Source: Pseudaestuariivita atlantica (lineage in GTDB: Bacteria; Pseudomonadota; Alphaproteobacteria; Rhodobacterales; Rhodobacteraceae). Taken from it: 64,000 bases of DNA. The position numbers and the translations under genes are program-made. Numbering within the stretch: position 1 is the first letter of the stretch; every line of letters begins with the position of its first letter. Location of the stretch: contig NZ_AQQZ01000005.1 in assembly GCF_001205715.1 (NCBI RefSeq), forward strand, positions 234,983-298,982, given 5' to 3'. Positions 7,382 through 16,247 of the stretch are shown here, piece by piece. The notes below the pieces were generated by a model. It was not told the origin of the DNA and searched no databases. It was given only the letters and a program-made list of their open reading frames with translations.

Positions 7382-9613
7382 TCAAACGAAGTCGATCTGT
7401 GAATGGAACGGCATCGACCGCAGGCGCTTTCCGGTGGCCGCGAAAATCGCGTTGGCCAGCGCCGGGGCGGCGGGCGGTGTCGGCGGCTCCCCGATGCCCT
7501 TGACCACGTCGTTGTTTTCCAGCCCGCGTACCTCGATTTCCGGGCATTGGTACAGCCGCATGCCTTCATGCGCGTGGTAGTTCAGCTGCTCGGGCATGCC
7601 GTCGCGATAGGTGATCTCGGCGTTCATCGCGTGGCCAAGGCCCCAGACGACGCCGCCCTGCATGTGGTTCTCGAAGTTGATCGGGTCGACCACGCGGCCC
7701 ACGTCGGCGGCGACGAAGACCTTGTCGATCCTGATGCCGCGCTCGGTTGCGGTCACCTCGACGACCTCTGCCGTCGGCACGCCAAAACTTTCGACCATGG
7801 CAAGGCCCCTGCCCCTGTTCGGGCCAAGGTCGCTGCCCCAGTCCGACATTTCTCCGACGGCTTCCAGCACCTTGCGGGATACGTCCCAGTCCGACAGGCG
7901 CAACCGTTCTTCCAGCGGATCCGCACCGGCTGCGTGGATCGCCTCGTCAAGGAAGCTTTCCATGAAGAACCCACTCGTGACCGCACCGACCGATCGCCAC
8001 GAGGAGGACGGGGCGAGTTCCGGCACGCGGTAGCCGCGCACCCGGAAGGACGGGATCGCGTAGGGCGCGTTCCATGCGCCCGCCACGATCTGCGCATCCG
8101 GTCCCGGCATGGCCATGCCCAGCCGCCCGAATTGCGAGGTCGAGGCCGACACCGTCGCGACCTGCAGGTCGACCGCGTCCACCTTCCCGTCCCTGACCCG
8201 CGCCGACCCGCGCGCCATGCCGATCTGGCGCACGTAATCCTGCGCGAAATCCTCTTCGCGGCTGAAGGTCAGCTTCACGGGCGTTCCGCGCATCTGGTTG
8301 GCGATCTCGGCGGCCAGCGTGATGTTGTCGAACTCCAGCCGGTGACCGAACGACCCGCCGCCATACTGGTTGTGAAAGATCACCGCGTCCGCGTCATGCC
8401 CGGTCACGCCGGCGACCTGCTGTTGCAGGAAGCGCGGCATCTGGTGCGATGACCAGACCTCGACCGTGTCGTCGGTGACGCGGACGATGGCGTTGATCGG
8501 TTCAAGCGGCTGGTGCGCAGCGTAGGGGCAGCGATACTCGGCCTCCACCACGTCGCCGGTGGCGGCGGTCACGTCACCGTCGTTCCGCCACTCCTGGTCG
8601 AGCCGGTCCTCGGTGAAGGAGGCCTCCACCTCGGCCCAGTGATCCGCCTGCTCCGCCGGGTAAGGCGCCGGGGCCCATGTCACGTCCAGAGCCGCGGCGG
8701 CTTTCATCGCGCGCCACGTGTTGTCGGCGACGACCGCAAGACCGTTCGTCACCTCGTACACACCCTGAACGCCGCGCATGGCAAGCGCCGCTTCGGCATC
8801 ATGGCGTTCAACGGGACTGCGCCGCGGCGACATGCGGACGGCGGCGTGCACCATGGCGTCGATGGACAGGTCGATGCCGTAGTCCAGCGTCCCCGTGGAC
8901 TTCGCCACGATGTCGGCCCGCTGCGTCGGCTTGCCAATCAGGCGGTAGGTCGACGGATCGCGCAGGGGCACGTCGCGCGCGGGTTCGATCCGCGCAGCGG
9001 CCTCGGCCAGCGACGTGTAGGCAAGCTCGGTCCCGTCCGGCAGCACGACCGCACCCGCGCGGGTGGCCAGCTTGTCGACCGGGATACCGGTTTCCACGGA
9101 CGCCGCCTTTTTCAGCGTTTCGCGCGCCACCGCGCCGGCCTCGCGCAGCTTCTGGTAGCTGTCGGGCATCGTGGACGACCCGCCAGTGACCTGAAGCCCC
9201 AGCACCTTGCCCAGCGCCCCGATGGCCTGCCGCGCGGCCTGTGCCGGAAAGCTGGTATCAGTCTGGCGGAAAGGCGCGCTTTCCGCAGCAAGGGCGGTAT
9301 TCCAGTAGGCCGGCGACGGCTGACCGAAAGACGTGCGGTACTGGCCGGGTTCGAGGTCCATCTCCTCGGCGATCAGGATGGCCTGCGCATGGGCAGAGCC
9401 CTGCCCCAGATCGACATGCGGCGTGATCAGCGTGATGGCGTCTTTGCCGATCTTGACCCACGGGTTGAACGTCGCCTCGTCGGCGGCAAGGTCATCGGCA
9501 AGCGGGTTCGCCGGATCGCGGCGCACGAGGTAGGTGCCAAAGGCGACGCCCCCGGCAATGGCGACCGATCCGACAAGGAAGGCACGGCGGGTGAAGGTCT
9601 TGACGGCTCCCAT
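7382..9613 (-). CDS. Molybdopterin-binding subunit, xanthine dehydrogenase/isoquinoline 1-oxidoreductase family
   Basis: A 743-residue large subunit. It begins with a Tat-type leader (twin arginine in FTRRAFLVG, then a hydrophobic stretch), so the folded cofactor-loaded enzyme should reach the periplasm. The C-terminal GIGEPPTPPAAPALANAIF carries the Glu expected to act as active-site base in this family, and the pterin-binding segment contains QYGGGSFGHR. It resembles the IorB-type single large subunit rather than the CoxL type. Substrates of relatives are N-heterocycles or aldehydes; the actual substrate is unknown. It lies 3 bp after the 2Fe-2S subunit and 13 bp before the cytochrome, forming an operon. 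Confidence 0.88.
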   Translation of the reverse strand: MGAVKTFTRRAFLVGSVAIAGGVAFGTYLVRRDPANPLADDLAADEATFNPWVKIGKDAITLITPHVDLGQGSAHAQAILIAEEMDLEPGQYRTSFGQPSPAYWNTALAAESAPFRQTDTSFPAQAARQAIGALGKVLGLQVTGGSSTMPDSYQKLREAGAVARETLKKAASVETGIPVDKLATRAGAVVLPDGTELAYTSLAEAAARIEPARDVPLRDPSTYRLIGKPTQRADIVAKSTGTLDYGIDLSIDAMVHAAVRMSPRRSPVERHDAEAALAMRGVQGVYEVTNGLAVVADNTWRAMKAAAALDVTWAPAPYPAEQADHWAEVEASFTEDRLDQEWRNDGDVTAATGDVVEAEYRCPYAAHQPLEPINAIVRVTDDTVEVWSSHQMPRFLQQQVAGVTGHDADAVIFHNQYGGGSFGHRLEFDNITLAAEIANQMRGTPVKLTFSREEDFAQDYVRQIGMARGSARVRDGKVDAVDLQVATVSASTSQFGRLGMAMPGPDAQIVAGAWNAPYAIPSFRVRGYRVPELAPSSSWRSVGAVTSGFFMESFLDEAIHAAGADPLEERLRLSDWDVSRKVLEAVGEMSDWGSDLGPNRGRGLAMVESFGVPTAEVVEVTATERGIRIDKVFVAADVGRVVDPINFENHMQGGVVWGLGHAMNAEITYRDGMPEQLNYHAHEGMRLYQCPEIEVRGLENNDVVKGIGEPPTPPAAPALANAIFAATGKRLRSMPFHSQIDFV

Positions 9614-9616
9614 GGC

Positions 9617-10078
9617 TCAGGCCTCCTGCAGCTTGGTGGCGGCCAGCTTCACAGCGGCGCGGATACGCGGATAGGTCCCGCAGCGGCACAGGTTGCCCGA
9701 CATCGCGCGGTCGATCTCTTCATCCGTGGGGTCGGGGATGCGGTCCAGCAAATCCGCCGCCTGCATGATCTGGCCCGACTGGCAGTACCCGCACTGCGCG
9801 ACCTGCTGGTCGATCCACGCGGCCTGCACCGCGTGCAGCGCGTCGGGCGTACCCAGCCCCTCGATCGTCGTGACCTCGGCCCCGTCCACAGCCGCCGCCG
9901 GGACCTGGCACGAGCGGACGGCCATGCCGTCGACATGCACCGTGCAGGCGCCGCATTGCGCGATGCCGCAACCATACTTGACACCCGTCACGCCAAGTTC
10001 GTCGCGCAACAGCCACAAAAGCGGCATGTCGTCCTCGACATCCACCTCGTGGGCCTGTCCGTTCACAGTCAATTTCAT
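9617..10078 (-). CDS. (2Fe-2S)-binding small subunit of molybdenum oxidoreductase
   Basis: A 153-residue protein with two iron-sulfur domains. The plant-ferredoxin-type cluster uses the Cys in [18 protein letters not shown] plus the later RSC. The C-terminal four-helix cluster uses QCGYCQSGQ and [11 protein letters not shown]. It is the electron-transfer partner of the adjacent molybdopterin subunit. It has no leader of its own, so it is probably co-exported with the Tat-tagged large subunit, as in isoquinoline oxidoreductase-type enzymes (inference). It is the first gene of a four-gene reverse-strand operon facing a divergent TetR gene. Confidence 0.92.
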   Translation of the reverse strand: MKLTVNGQAHEVDVEDDMPLLWLLRDELGVTGVKYGCGIAQCGACTVHVDGMAVRSCQVPAAAVDGAEVTTIEGLGTPDALHAVQAAWIDQQVAQCGYCQSGQIMQAADLLDRIPDPTDEEIDRAMSGNLCRCGTYPRIRAAVKLAATKLQEA

Positions 10079-10128
10079 CCGTCTCTCCTGACGGGCGCGG
10101 GGCCCTGCTGGTGTGGTGAAATAGATAT

Positions 10129-10156
10129 TTGGACAAAATTAGTCTTACGGTACAAT
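10129..10156 (+). promoter_or_regulatory. Promoter-like sequence for TetR gene
   Basis: TTGGAC (10129-10134) and TACAAT (10151-10156) with a 16-bp spacer sit 33 bp before the TetR start. A small inverted repeat, GAC-N7-GTC, overlaps the -35 box and could be part of a TetR operator shared with the divergent molybdenum-oxidoreductase operon. Read by eye only. Confidence 0.4.
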
Positions 10157-10189
10157 TTACATCACTTCGCCGATTTGTAAAGGTGCGGC

Positions 10190-10735
10190 ATGGCGCGCCA
10201 CGACGACACGATCCTGACCGCCGCGCTGACATGTTTCTCGCGGTACGGTTATGCCAAGACGACGATGACCGACATCGCGCGCGAGGCGAAGGTCGCCCGC
10301 GCGACGGTCTACAACACTTATGACAGCAAGCCTGATATCCTGCGCGCCGTCGTGAAACATGTGACTGTCACGATGCAGGACAAGGTTGTCGATGCGTGGA
10401 AACAGGTCGACACTCTGGATGAGCGGATCGACGCCTTTTTCACCGCCGTCCCCGTCGCGATCTACGACATGATCACGACGCAGCCGGAAATGGCCGAACT
10501 GGTCGATGAAATGGCGGCCACCGCCCCGGACGAAATGATCGCCGCCCGCGCCGACTGGGTTGACGTATTGGCGACCATGTTTCGTGATGCCGATGTCGCC
10601 GACCCTCAAGGCGTCGCGGATTTCTTCTACAGCTCGGCGATCAACGCCAAATACGGCTCGGACAATCGCGACCAGGTGCTGGCACGCCTTGCCACTCTCA
10701 AATCCGCGCTGCTTGCGATGGTCGCCGCACAGTGA
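10190..10735 (+). CDS. TetR/AcrR family transcriptional regulator
   Basis: A 181-residue regulator. Residues 5-50 form the TetR helix-turn-helix (ALTCFSRYGYAKTTMTDIAR, then VARATVYNTYDSK). The remainder is a helical ligand-binding domain without a recognisable specificity motif. It is divergent from the molybdenum-oxidoreductase operon across a 111-bp intergenic region, the classic layout for a local repressor, so it probably controls that operon and itself (inference). A 203-bp gap to leuC follows; it holds only a possible 30-codon frame of doubtful status. Confidence 0.88.
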   Translation: MARHDDTILTAALTCFSRYGYAKTTMTDIAREAKVARATVYNTYDSKPDILRAVVKHVTVTMQDKVVDAWKQVDTLDERIDAFFTAVPVAIYDMITTQPEMAELVDEMAATAPDEMIAARADWVDVLATMFRDADVADPQGVADFFYSSAINAKYGSDNRDQVLARLATLKSALLAMVAAQ

Positions 10736-10938
10736 CCCGGCTTGCCGCACTGCCCGCTTGAAGGGGCGGCGTGCGCGAAGTATGATCTGCGCCCATGATG
10801 TTCCGGATCGACATGGGTGACCGCGCCCGCCTGCGCGAACGCTTCTTCGGGGCCGCCCACGCGGTCACCGCGCGGCTTGCCGCGTAATCCCCCGATCCGA
10901 CCAGCCCATACCCATCGCCACATCACGGGAGAGGACCC

Positions 10939-12342
10939 ATGTCCCCCAAAACGCTCTATGACAAGATCTGGGACGCCCATGTCGCCCACGAAGCCGAAGA
11001 TGGCACCTGCCTGCTTTATATCGACCGCCACCTCGTGCACGAGGTGACCTCGCCGCAGGCTTTCGAGGGGCTGCGCATGGCGGGCCGCAAGGTGCGCGCG
11101 CCGGAAAAGACCATTGCCGTGCCGGACCACAACGTGCCCACGACGGCGGGTCGCGAGGATCCGTCCAACATGACCGAGGACAGCGCGATCCAGGTCGCGG
11201 CGCTCGACAAGAACGCCAAGGATTTCGGCATTCACTATTACCCCGTCACGGACGTGCGGCAGGGCATCGTGCACATCGTCGGCCCCGAACAGGGCTGGAC
11301 GCTGCCGGGCATGACCGTTGTCTGCGGTGACTCGCATACGGCCACCCACGGCGCCTTCGGTGCACTGGCGCACGGCATCGGCACGTCCGAGGTGGAGCAC
11401 GTTCTGGCCACGCAGACGCTGATCCAGAAGAAGTCCAAGAACATGAAGGTCGAGATCACGGGCAAACTGCGCCCCGGTGTTACGGCCAAGGACATCACCC
11501 TGTCCGTGATCGGCGCGACCGGCACGGCGGGCGGCACAGGTTACGTCATCGAATATTGCGGCGAGGCGATCCGCGATCTGTCAATGGAAGGCCGCATGAC
11601 AGTCTGCAACATGGCGATCGAAGGCGGCGCGCGCGCGGGCCTGATCGCGCCGGACGAAAAGACCTTCGAATACTGCAAGGGCCGCCCGCATGCGCCCAAG
11701 GGTGCGGCATGGGAAGCGGCGGAAGCGTACTGGCGCACTCTCTTCTCGGATGACGATGCGCATTGGGACAAGGTCATCACGCTGAAGGGCGAAGACATCG
11801 CCCCCGTCGTGACATGGGGCACCTCGCCCGAAGACGTTCTGCCCATCACCGCCGCGGTCCCCGCCGCGTCGGATTTCGAAGGCGGCAAGGTCGACGCGGC
11901 ACAGCGTTCGCTCGACTACATGGGGCTGAAGCCCGGCACGCCGCTTGAGGACGTGGCCATCGACACGGTCTTCATCGGCTCCTGCACCAATGGCCGGATC
12001 GAGGACCTGCGCGCCGCCGCCGCGATCCTCAAGGGCAAGAAGGTCGCCGTGAAACGCGCGATGGTCGTGCCCGGATCAGGCCTCGTCCGCGCGCAGGCCG
12101 AAGAGGAAGGCCTCGCCGACATCTTCCGCGATGCGGGCTTCGAATGGCGGCTTGCGGGCTGTTCCATGTGCCTTGCAATGAACCCCGACCAGCTGCAGCC
12201 GGGCGAACGCTGCGCGGCCACGTCGAACCGTAACTTCGAAGGCCGTCAGGGTCGCGGAGGCCGCACCCACCTGATGTCGCCCGCGATGGCGGCGGCAGCG
12301 GCGGTGACCGGCAAACTGACCGACGTGCGCGAGATGATGTAA
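10939..12342 (+). CDS. leuC: 3-isopropylmalate dehydratase large subunit LeuC
   Basis: A 467-residue aconitase-family enzyme that interconverts 2- and 3-isopropylmalate in leucine synthesis. The 4Fe-4S ligands are visible: Cys349 in IGSCTNGR, and the pair in [12 protein letters not shown] near residues 409 and 412. The substrate-binding N-terminal motif VPDHNVPT is also present. A strong ribosome-binding site (GGGAGAGG) precedes ATG 10939. It requires LeuD, encoded about 1.1 kb downstream behind two unrelated genes. Length and motifs are standard. Confidence 0.97.
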   Translation: MSPKTLYDKIWDAHVAHEAEDGTCLLYIDRHLVHEVTSPQAFEGLRMAGRKVRAPEKTIAVPDHNVPTTAGREDPSNMTEDSAIQVAALDKNAKDFGIHYYPVTDVRQGIVHIVGPEQGWTLPGMTVVCGDSHTATHGAFGALAHGIGTSEVEHVLATQTLIQKKSKNMKVEITGKLRPGVTAKDITLSVIGATGTAGGTGYVIEYCGEAIRDLSMEGRMTVCNMAIEGGARAGLIAPDEKTFEYCKGRPHAPKGAAWEAAEAYWRTLFSDDDAHWDKVITLKGEDIAPVVTWGTSPEDVLPITAAVPAASDFEGGKVDAAQRSLDYMGLKPGTPLEDVAIDTVFIGSCTNGRIEDLRAAAAILKGKKVAVKRAMVVPGSGLVRAQAEEEGLADIFRDAGFEWRLAGCSMCLAMNPDQLQPGERCAATSNRNFEGRQGRGGRTHLMSPAMAAAAAVTGKLTDVREMM

Positions 12343-12386
12343 GCGCACTTGCCGGGCTTCGGCCCGGCGCACCCAGAGGGAAACCG

Positions 12387-12740
12387 ATGCCCACACGCCG
12401 CTCACTCCTTGCGATGATCGCCGGATCGGCCCTTGCGCCCGCCTTGCCCGGTGCATGGGTCGGGCGGCGTGCCGGCGCGCGGGCGGCTGCCGGGTACGCG
12501 GGCTATAACCGCCTGCTCTACGGGTTGGCGGTTCAGCAGGCGCAAACCTCGGGTGGCCTGTCCGCGCGGGCTCTGGCCTCGCGCCTCGGCCTCACACTGA
12601 CCCGCGCTCAAGGTCTGATGAACCGCATAGTGCTGCGCGGTGCGTTGGTCCCTGCGGCACACAGGTCTGTCACGGCCAGCCGAGTGCTCAAGGCCGCCGC
12701 CATCGTTGTCGAACAGACCGACCGGGACGACTCGGCATGA
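12387..12740 (+). CDS. Hypothetical protein with Tat-like leader
   Basis: A 117-residue protein between leuC and leuD. The N-terminus PTRRSLLAMIAGSALAPALP looks like a short twin-arginine or lipophilic leader. The rest (about 40-105) is alanine-rich and helical, with a segment (LSARALASRLGLTLTRAQGL) that resembles a helix-turn-helix but would be odd in an exported protein. I do not recognise it. It starts 44 bp after leuC and could be co-transcribed. Confidence 0.5.
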   Translation: MPTRRSLLAMIAGSALAPALPGAWVGRRAGARAAAGYAGYNRLLYGLAVQQAQTSGGLSARALASRLGLTLTRAQGLMNRIVLRGALVPAAHRSVTASRVLKAAAIVVEQTDRDDSA

Positions 12741-12800
12741 AACCCGCCACCCATATCGCGCGTTGCGCTTCCGAACGGACCATCCGAACGGAGGAACGAT

Positions 12801-13346
12801 ATGGGTACGCGCATCATGATGATCCTGTCCGGCATCATCCTGCTGATTGGCGGGGTGTTCGCGCTGGTGCTTCCGGGGCTTGCCTCGCTCACCGCGACGC
12901 TGATCGTGGGCTGGACGCTGATCCTTGCCGGGATCTTCCACGGCGTCGAGGCATGGCGCACGACCGAGCATCGCTGGTGGAACACGGGCTTCGGCCTCCT
13001 CGCCGTGCTGCTGGGCCTTTCGTTCCTGATCAACCCGCTGTCGGGCATGCTGTCGCTGGCCATCGTTCTGGGCGCGCTCTTCTTCTCGACCGGGCTGATG
13101 CAGTTGTGGCTGGCGTGGCAACGGCGCCAGACGGATTCGGTCTGGATGCTGGTCGTGTCGGGCGTGCTGTCCGTGGGCCTCGCCCTTCTGATCGCGTTCA
13201 ACCTTTTCACGGCGGCGGCCACCGTGCCGGGCATCATGCTGGCGATCGAGCTGATCTCGACCGGCGTGGCGCTCATCCTGATGCGCCCGGTGCCGGAAAA
13301 ACTGAACGCGCAGGCGCAGAACGCTGCGGCGAAAACGCCCGCGTAA
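12801..13346 (+). CDS. HdeD family membrane protein
   Basis: A 181-residue integral membrane protein with six predicted helices and the repeated glycine-rich patterns of the HdeD/DUF308 family (GIILLIGGVFALVLPG, GWTLILAGIFHGVEAW). HdeD is linked to acid resistance in Escherichia coli; in alphaproteobacteria the role is unproved. A ribosome-binding site (GGAGGAA) precedes ATG 12801, inside the second copy of a directly repeated TCCGAACGGA (12770-12779 and 12783-12792). A strong hairpin follows the gene. Confidence 0.8.
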   Translation: MGTRIMMILSGIILLIGGVFALVLPGLASLTATLIVGWTLILAGIFHGVEAWRTTEHRWWNTGFGLLAVLLGLSFLINPLSGMLSLAIVLGALFFSTGLMQLWLAWQRRQTDSVWMLVVSGVLSVGLALLIAFNLFTAAATVPGIMLAIELISTGVALILMRPVPEKLNAQAQNAAAKTPA

Positions 13347-13371
13347 CCACGCCTCATATCCTGAACAAACA

Positions 13372-13399
13372 GGCCGTGCCCCTCTGCCGGGGCACGGCC
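13372..13399 (+). terminator. Hairpin after the hdeD-like gene
   Basis: Perfect 11-bp arms (GGCCGTGCCCC at 13372-13382, its complement at 13389-13399) enclose a 6-nt loop, 26 bp after the stop codon. The following sequence, TTGTCGTG, is only weakly U-rich, so termination may be partial, letting leuC transcripts continue to leuD. Just beyond it, AATACCGACGT is directly repeated near 13440-13461. Confidence 0.6.
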
Positions 13400-13488
13400 T
13401 TGTCGTGTGCGCTGACCGCCCGGCCTGACCGCATCGACGCAATACCGACGTAATACCGACGTGCCGGAACGGCACACTGGAGGACCAA

Positions 13489-14094
13489 ATGGACAAATTC
13501 GAAACGCTCACCGGGATCGCCGCGCCGATGCCCCTGATGAACATCGACACCGACATGATCATCCCCAAGCAGTTCCTGAAAACGATCAAGCGGTCGGGGC
13601 TGGGCGTGAACCTGTTCGACGAGATGCGCTACGATCAGGACGGCAACGAGATTGCCGATTTCGTTCTGAACAAGGACGCCTACCGCGAGGCCGAGATCAT
13701 CGTCGCCGGCGACAACTTCGGCTGCGGCTCCTCGCGCGAACACGCGCCGTGGGCGCTGAAGGATTTCGGGATCAAGGCGGTCATCTCCACCTCGTTCGCC
13801 GACATCTTCTACAACAACTGCTTCAAGAATGGCATCCTGCCCATCGTCCTACCGAAAGAGGCGGTGGACGTCCTGATGAAAGATGCTGAGAAGGGTGCGA
13901 ACGCGCGCATGACCGTGGACCTCGAAGCGCAGACCGTGACCTCGTCCGACGGGGCTGTCTTCGCCTTCGAAGTCGACGCCTTCAAGAAGCATTGCCTGCT
14001 GAACGGGCTCGACGATATCGGGCTGACGATGGAGAAGGCCTCGGCCATCGACGCGTTCGAAGCCAAGGCCGCGGCGGAACGCCCCTGGGCGTAA
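13489..14094 (+). CDS. leuD: 3-isopropylmalate dehydratase small subunit LeuD
   Basis: A 201-residue swivel-domain subunit that completes the active site of LeuC in leucine synthesis. Typical blocks are [13 protein letters not shown] near residue 22 and [15 protein letters not shown] near residue 80. Length is normal. It is separated from leuC by two unrelated genes and a hairpin, so its dosage may be set partly by its own promoter. A canonical terminator follows. Confidence 0.97.
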   Translation: MDKFETLTGIAAPMPLMNIDTDMIIPKQFLKTIKRSGLGVNLFDEMRYDQDGNEIADFVLNKDAYREAEIIVAGDNFGCGSSREHAPWALKDFGIKAVISTSFADIFYNNCFKNGILPIVLPKEAVDVLMKDAEKGANARMTVDLEAQTVTSSDGAVFAFEVDAFKKHCLLNGLDDIGLTMEKASAIDAFEAKAAAERPWA

Positions 14095-14118
14095 GATCAA
14101 GTTTCACAACAAGAAAAA

Positions 14119-14147
14119 GTCCGCCCACACCGGGCGGGCCTCTTTTA
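14119..14147 (+). terminator. Rho-independent terminator after leuD
   Basis: GTCCGCCC (14119-14126) pairs with GGGCGGGC (14132-14139) around a 5-nt loop with one G-U pair, followed by TCTTTTATTA. It lies 24 bp after the leuD stop. Confidence 0.85.
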
Positions 14148-14371
14148 TTACACATTGGCGCGGCATTTTCGTCGCGACATTGATGTAATCTCGCACCACT
14201 CCCTCCCTCAAACCGCCACAAAATCGCGCGAAGCCTGAATGGCGTCTTTACCGGTTTGGCGAAAGAGGGCAAAAGTTGGGCAAGAATGAGGCAATCCGCC
14301 ACAAACGGCGGGATCAAGTTGGAACACGGTCGCGGCACGGTATCGCGACGGGCCAGTTTGAGGGGGCAAGA

Positions 14372-15208
14372 GTGCGCGTGACGCGAACCATCGGGGCGTT
14401 AAGCCGGGCTATTCTCATGGCCCTTATCATCTGTGCACCTTCCGCATTCCTGACGCCTGCCGGCACCGAGCCCTCATTCCTTGTCACCATGGCCGCGATC
14501 ATCGCCGCCGTGCTGATCTTCATCGAGTACTACTCGGAATCGCCCAGCATCGTCGAATTCAGAAATGCGCCGCCTTACAACAGGTTGCGGTATTTCGGTG
14601 TGGCCACGATGCTGCTGGCGCTGACGCTGATGGCCAAGCACGACATCGCGCCGACACAGGCAACGCAGGCGATGCATTCCATCGGGACGATCCTTGGATC
14701 GGCGCTCGATTTCCCGTTTTCCCCGGTGCGGCTTGTCGTGCTGATGATGCCCGACAGCGCGCCCGCGTGGCTGCTGTTCGACATTCGCGCGGCGGCGAGC
14801 ATCAGCTACATCGCCTCGCTCGTCCTGCTGATGTCCTTCATCGTGTCGGTGCGGGTGCTGGACTGGCCGGTCCGGTCCGGCGCGTTCAACGTCTGGATCA
14901 ACCTTCCGCTGTTCGACCCCACGGCAGGCGGCGACGTGCTGCACCGGCTCAAGCGTGACGCGAGTATCAATATCGCGCTCGGGTTGCTCTTGCCCTTCCT
15001 TATTCCCGCTGTGGTAAAGCTGACGTCGAACCTGATCGACCCGATGATGCTGGCCGATCCCTCGACGCTGATCTGGACGACGACCGCATGGGCCTTTCTT
15101 CCTTCCTCGATGATCATGCGCGGCATCGCGATGGGTCGCGTCGCCGAGCTGATCGAGGAAAAGCGCAAGGAAACCTACGCGCAATCCGAAGAGGCGGCGC
15201 ACGCCTGA
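14372..15208 (+). CDS. Integral membrane protein of unknown function
   Basis: About 278 residues with at least five hydrophobic helices (for example ILMALIICAPSAFL, VTMAAIIAAVLIFIEYY, IALGLLLPFLIPAVVKL). The start is set at GTG 14372, which has GAGGGGG a few bases upstream; a TTG at 14276 would add 32 basic residues of poor coding appearance. The C-terminal tail is charged. I do not recognise a family. The next gene appears to start inside its stop codon region, so the two are probably co-transcribed. Confidence 0.65.
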   Translation: MRVTRTIGALSRAILMALIICAPSAFLTPAGTEPSFLVTMAAIIAAVLIFIEYYSESPSIVEFRNAPPYNRLRYFGVATMLLALTLMAKHDIAPTQATQAMHSIGTILGSALDFPFSPVRLVVLMMPDSAPAWLLFDIRAAASISYIASLVLLMSFIVSVRVLDWPVRSGAFNVWINLPLFDPTAGGDVLHRLKRDASINIALGLLLPFLIPAVVKLTSNLIDPMMLADPSTLIWTTTAWAFLPSSMIMRGIAMGRVAELIEEKRKETYAQSEEAAHA

Positions 15209-16239
15209 TCGTCGCCGTCGCGCTGGCGCTGTGCGCCGTGCCCGCGCTTGCCGAACGTCTTCGCATCGCCACTTGGCACGCACCCCTGTCGCGCGACGGT
15301 CCCGGCGTTCTGATCCGTGACATCCAGCGCGGCAAGGCGGACGCGGCCATCCGCCAGATCGCCGAATTGCGCGCTGACATCCTGCTGCTGACCTCGATCG
15401 ATTTCGATCTCGACCTCTTCGCGCTGACCGCGCTGCGCGATGCGGTGGCAGAGAGCGGCTGGCGCTACGATCACCTGTTCGCACTTCCTCCAAACACGGG
15501 CGTGCCAACCGGGCTGGACCTTGATCGCAACGGGCGGTTCGGGGAGGGACGCGACGCGCAGGGGTTCGGACGGTTCCAGGGACAGGCGGGCATGGCGCTT
15601 TTGTCCCGTCACCCCATCGCCACGGCGGACGTGCGCGACCTGTCGGGTCTCCTCTGGCGCGACGTGCCGGGGTCGCGCATGCCGATGGACTATTTCGGTC
15701 CCGAGGCACAGGACATCCTGCGGCTGTCCCATTCCGGGCACTGGATCGTCCCGGTCACGGTCAACGATGACACCCTGACGCTTCTGGCCTTTGCTGCCGG
15801 TCCCCCGGTTTTCGACGGGCCCGAGGACCGCAACGGGTTGCGCAACGCCGACGAGATCGCCTTGTGGCAGCACGTTCTGGACGGTGCGGTCGGTACAGCC
15901 CCGCGCCCGCCATTCACGATCATCGGCAACGCCAACCTCGATCCCTTCGACGGGGACGGACGGCGCGAGGTCATCGCGACCCTGCTTGCCGATCCGCGCC
16001 TGCAGGACCCTGCCCCGGAAGGTCCGGGCGGGTTGGCGGCGGCCAATCCGGAGCATCGCGGCCCACCCGCGCGGGACAATGCCGATTTCAGGGATCCCGT
16101 GCCGGGAAACCTGCGGACAAGCTATGTCCTGCCATCGGCGGACCTGCGCGTCACCGGCAGCGGTGTTGCGTGGCCAGAGGATGCCCCGCCATCCGAACGG
16201 TCGCGACACTTTCCCGTCTGGGTCGACATCGAGTGGTGA
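15205..16239 (+). CDS. Exported endonuclease/exonuclease/phosphatase-like protein
   Basis: About 344 residues. After a signal peptide (LIVAVALALCAVPALA) comes an EEP-like fold: RLRIATWHAPLSRDGPG at the N-terminus, IIGNANLDPFDGDGRRE carrying the metal and catalytic Asp/Asn, and SRHFPVWVDIEW at the C-terminus carrying the catalytic His. The start is uncertain. No ATG, GTG or TTG lies close to the signal peptide. A CTG at 15205, overlapping the upstream TGA and 9 nt after GAAGAGG, gives the neatest protein; the nearest ATG (15088) would overlap the upstream gene by 121 bp. It may act on nucleic acid, sugar phosphate or phospholipid outside the cytoplasm; the substrate is unknown. Confidence 0.72.
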   Translation: MIVAVALALCAVPALAERLRIATWHAPLSRDGPGVLIRDIQRGKADAAIRQIAELRADILLLTSIDFDLDLFALTALRDAVAESGWRYDHLFALPPNTGVPTGLDLDRNGRFGEGRDAQGFGRFQGQAGMALLSRHPIATADVRDLSGLLWRDVPGSRMPMDYFGPEAQDILRLSHSGHWIVPVTVNDDTLTLLAFAAGPPVFDGPEDRNGLRNADEIALWQHVLDGAVGTAPRPPFTIIGNANLDPFDGDGRREVIATLLADPRLQDPAPEGPGGLAAANPEHRGPPARDNADFRDPVPGNLRTSYVLPSADLRVTGSGVAWPEDAPPSERSRHFPVWVDIEW

Positions 16240-16247
16240 GGGCGGCC

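Noticed and set aside
10795..10887. A 30-codon frame starting ATG ATG upstream of leuC
   Set aside because: It could be a leader peptide, but it lacks a Leu run, a ribosome-binding site and an attenuator structure, so there is too little support to list it as a gene.
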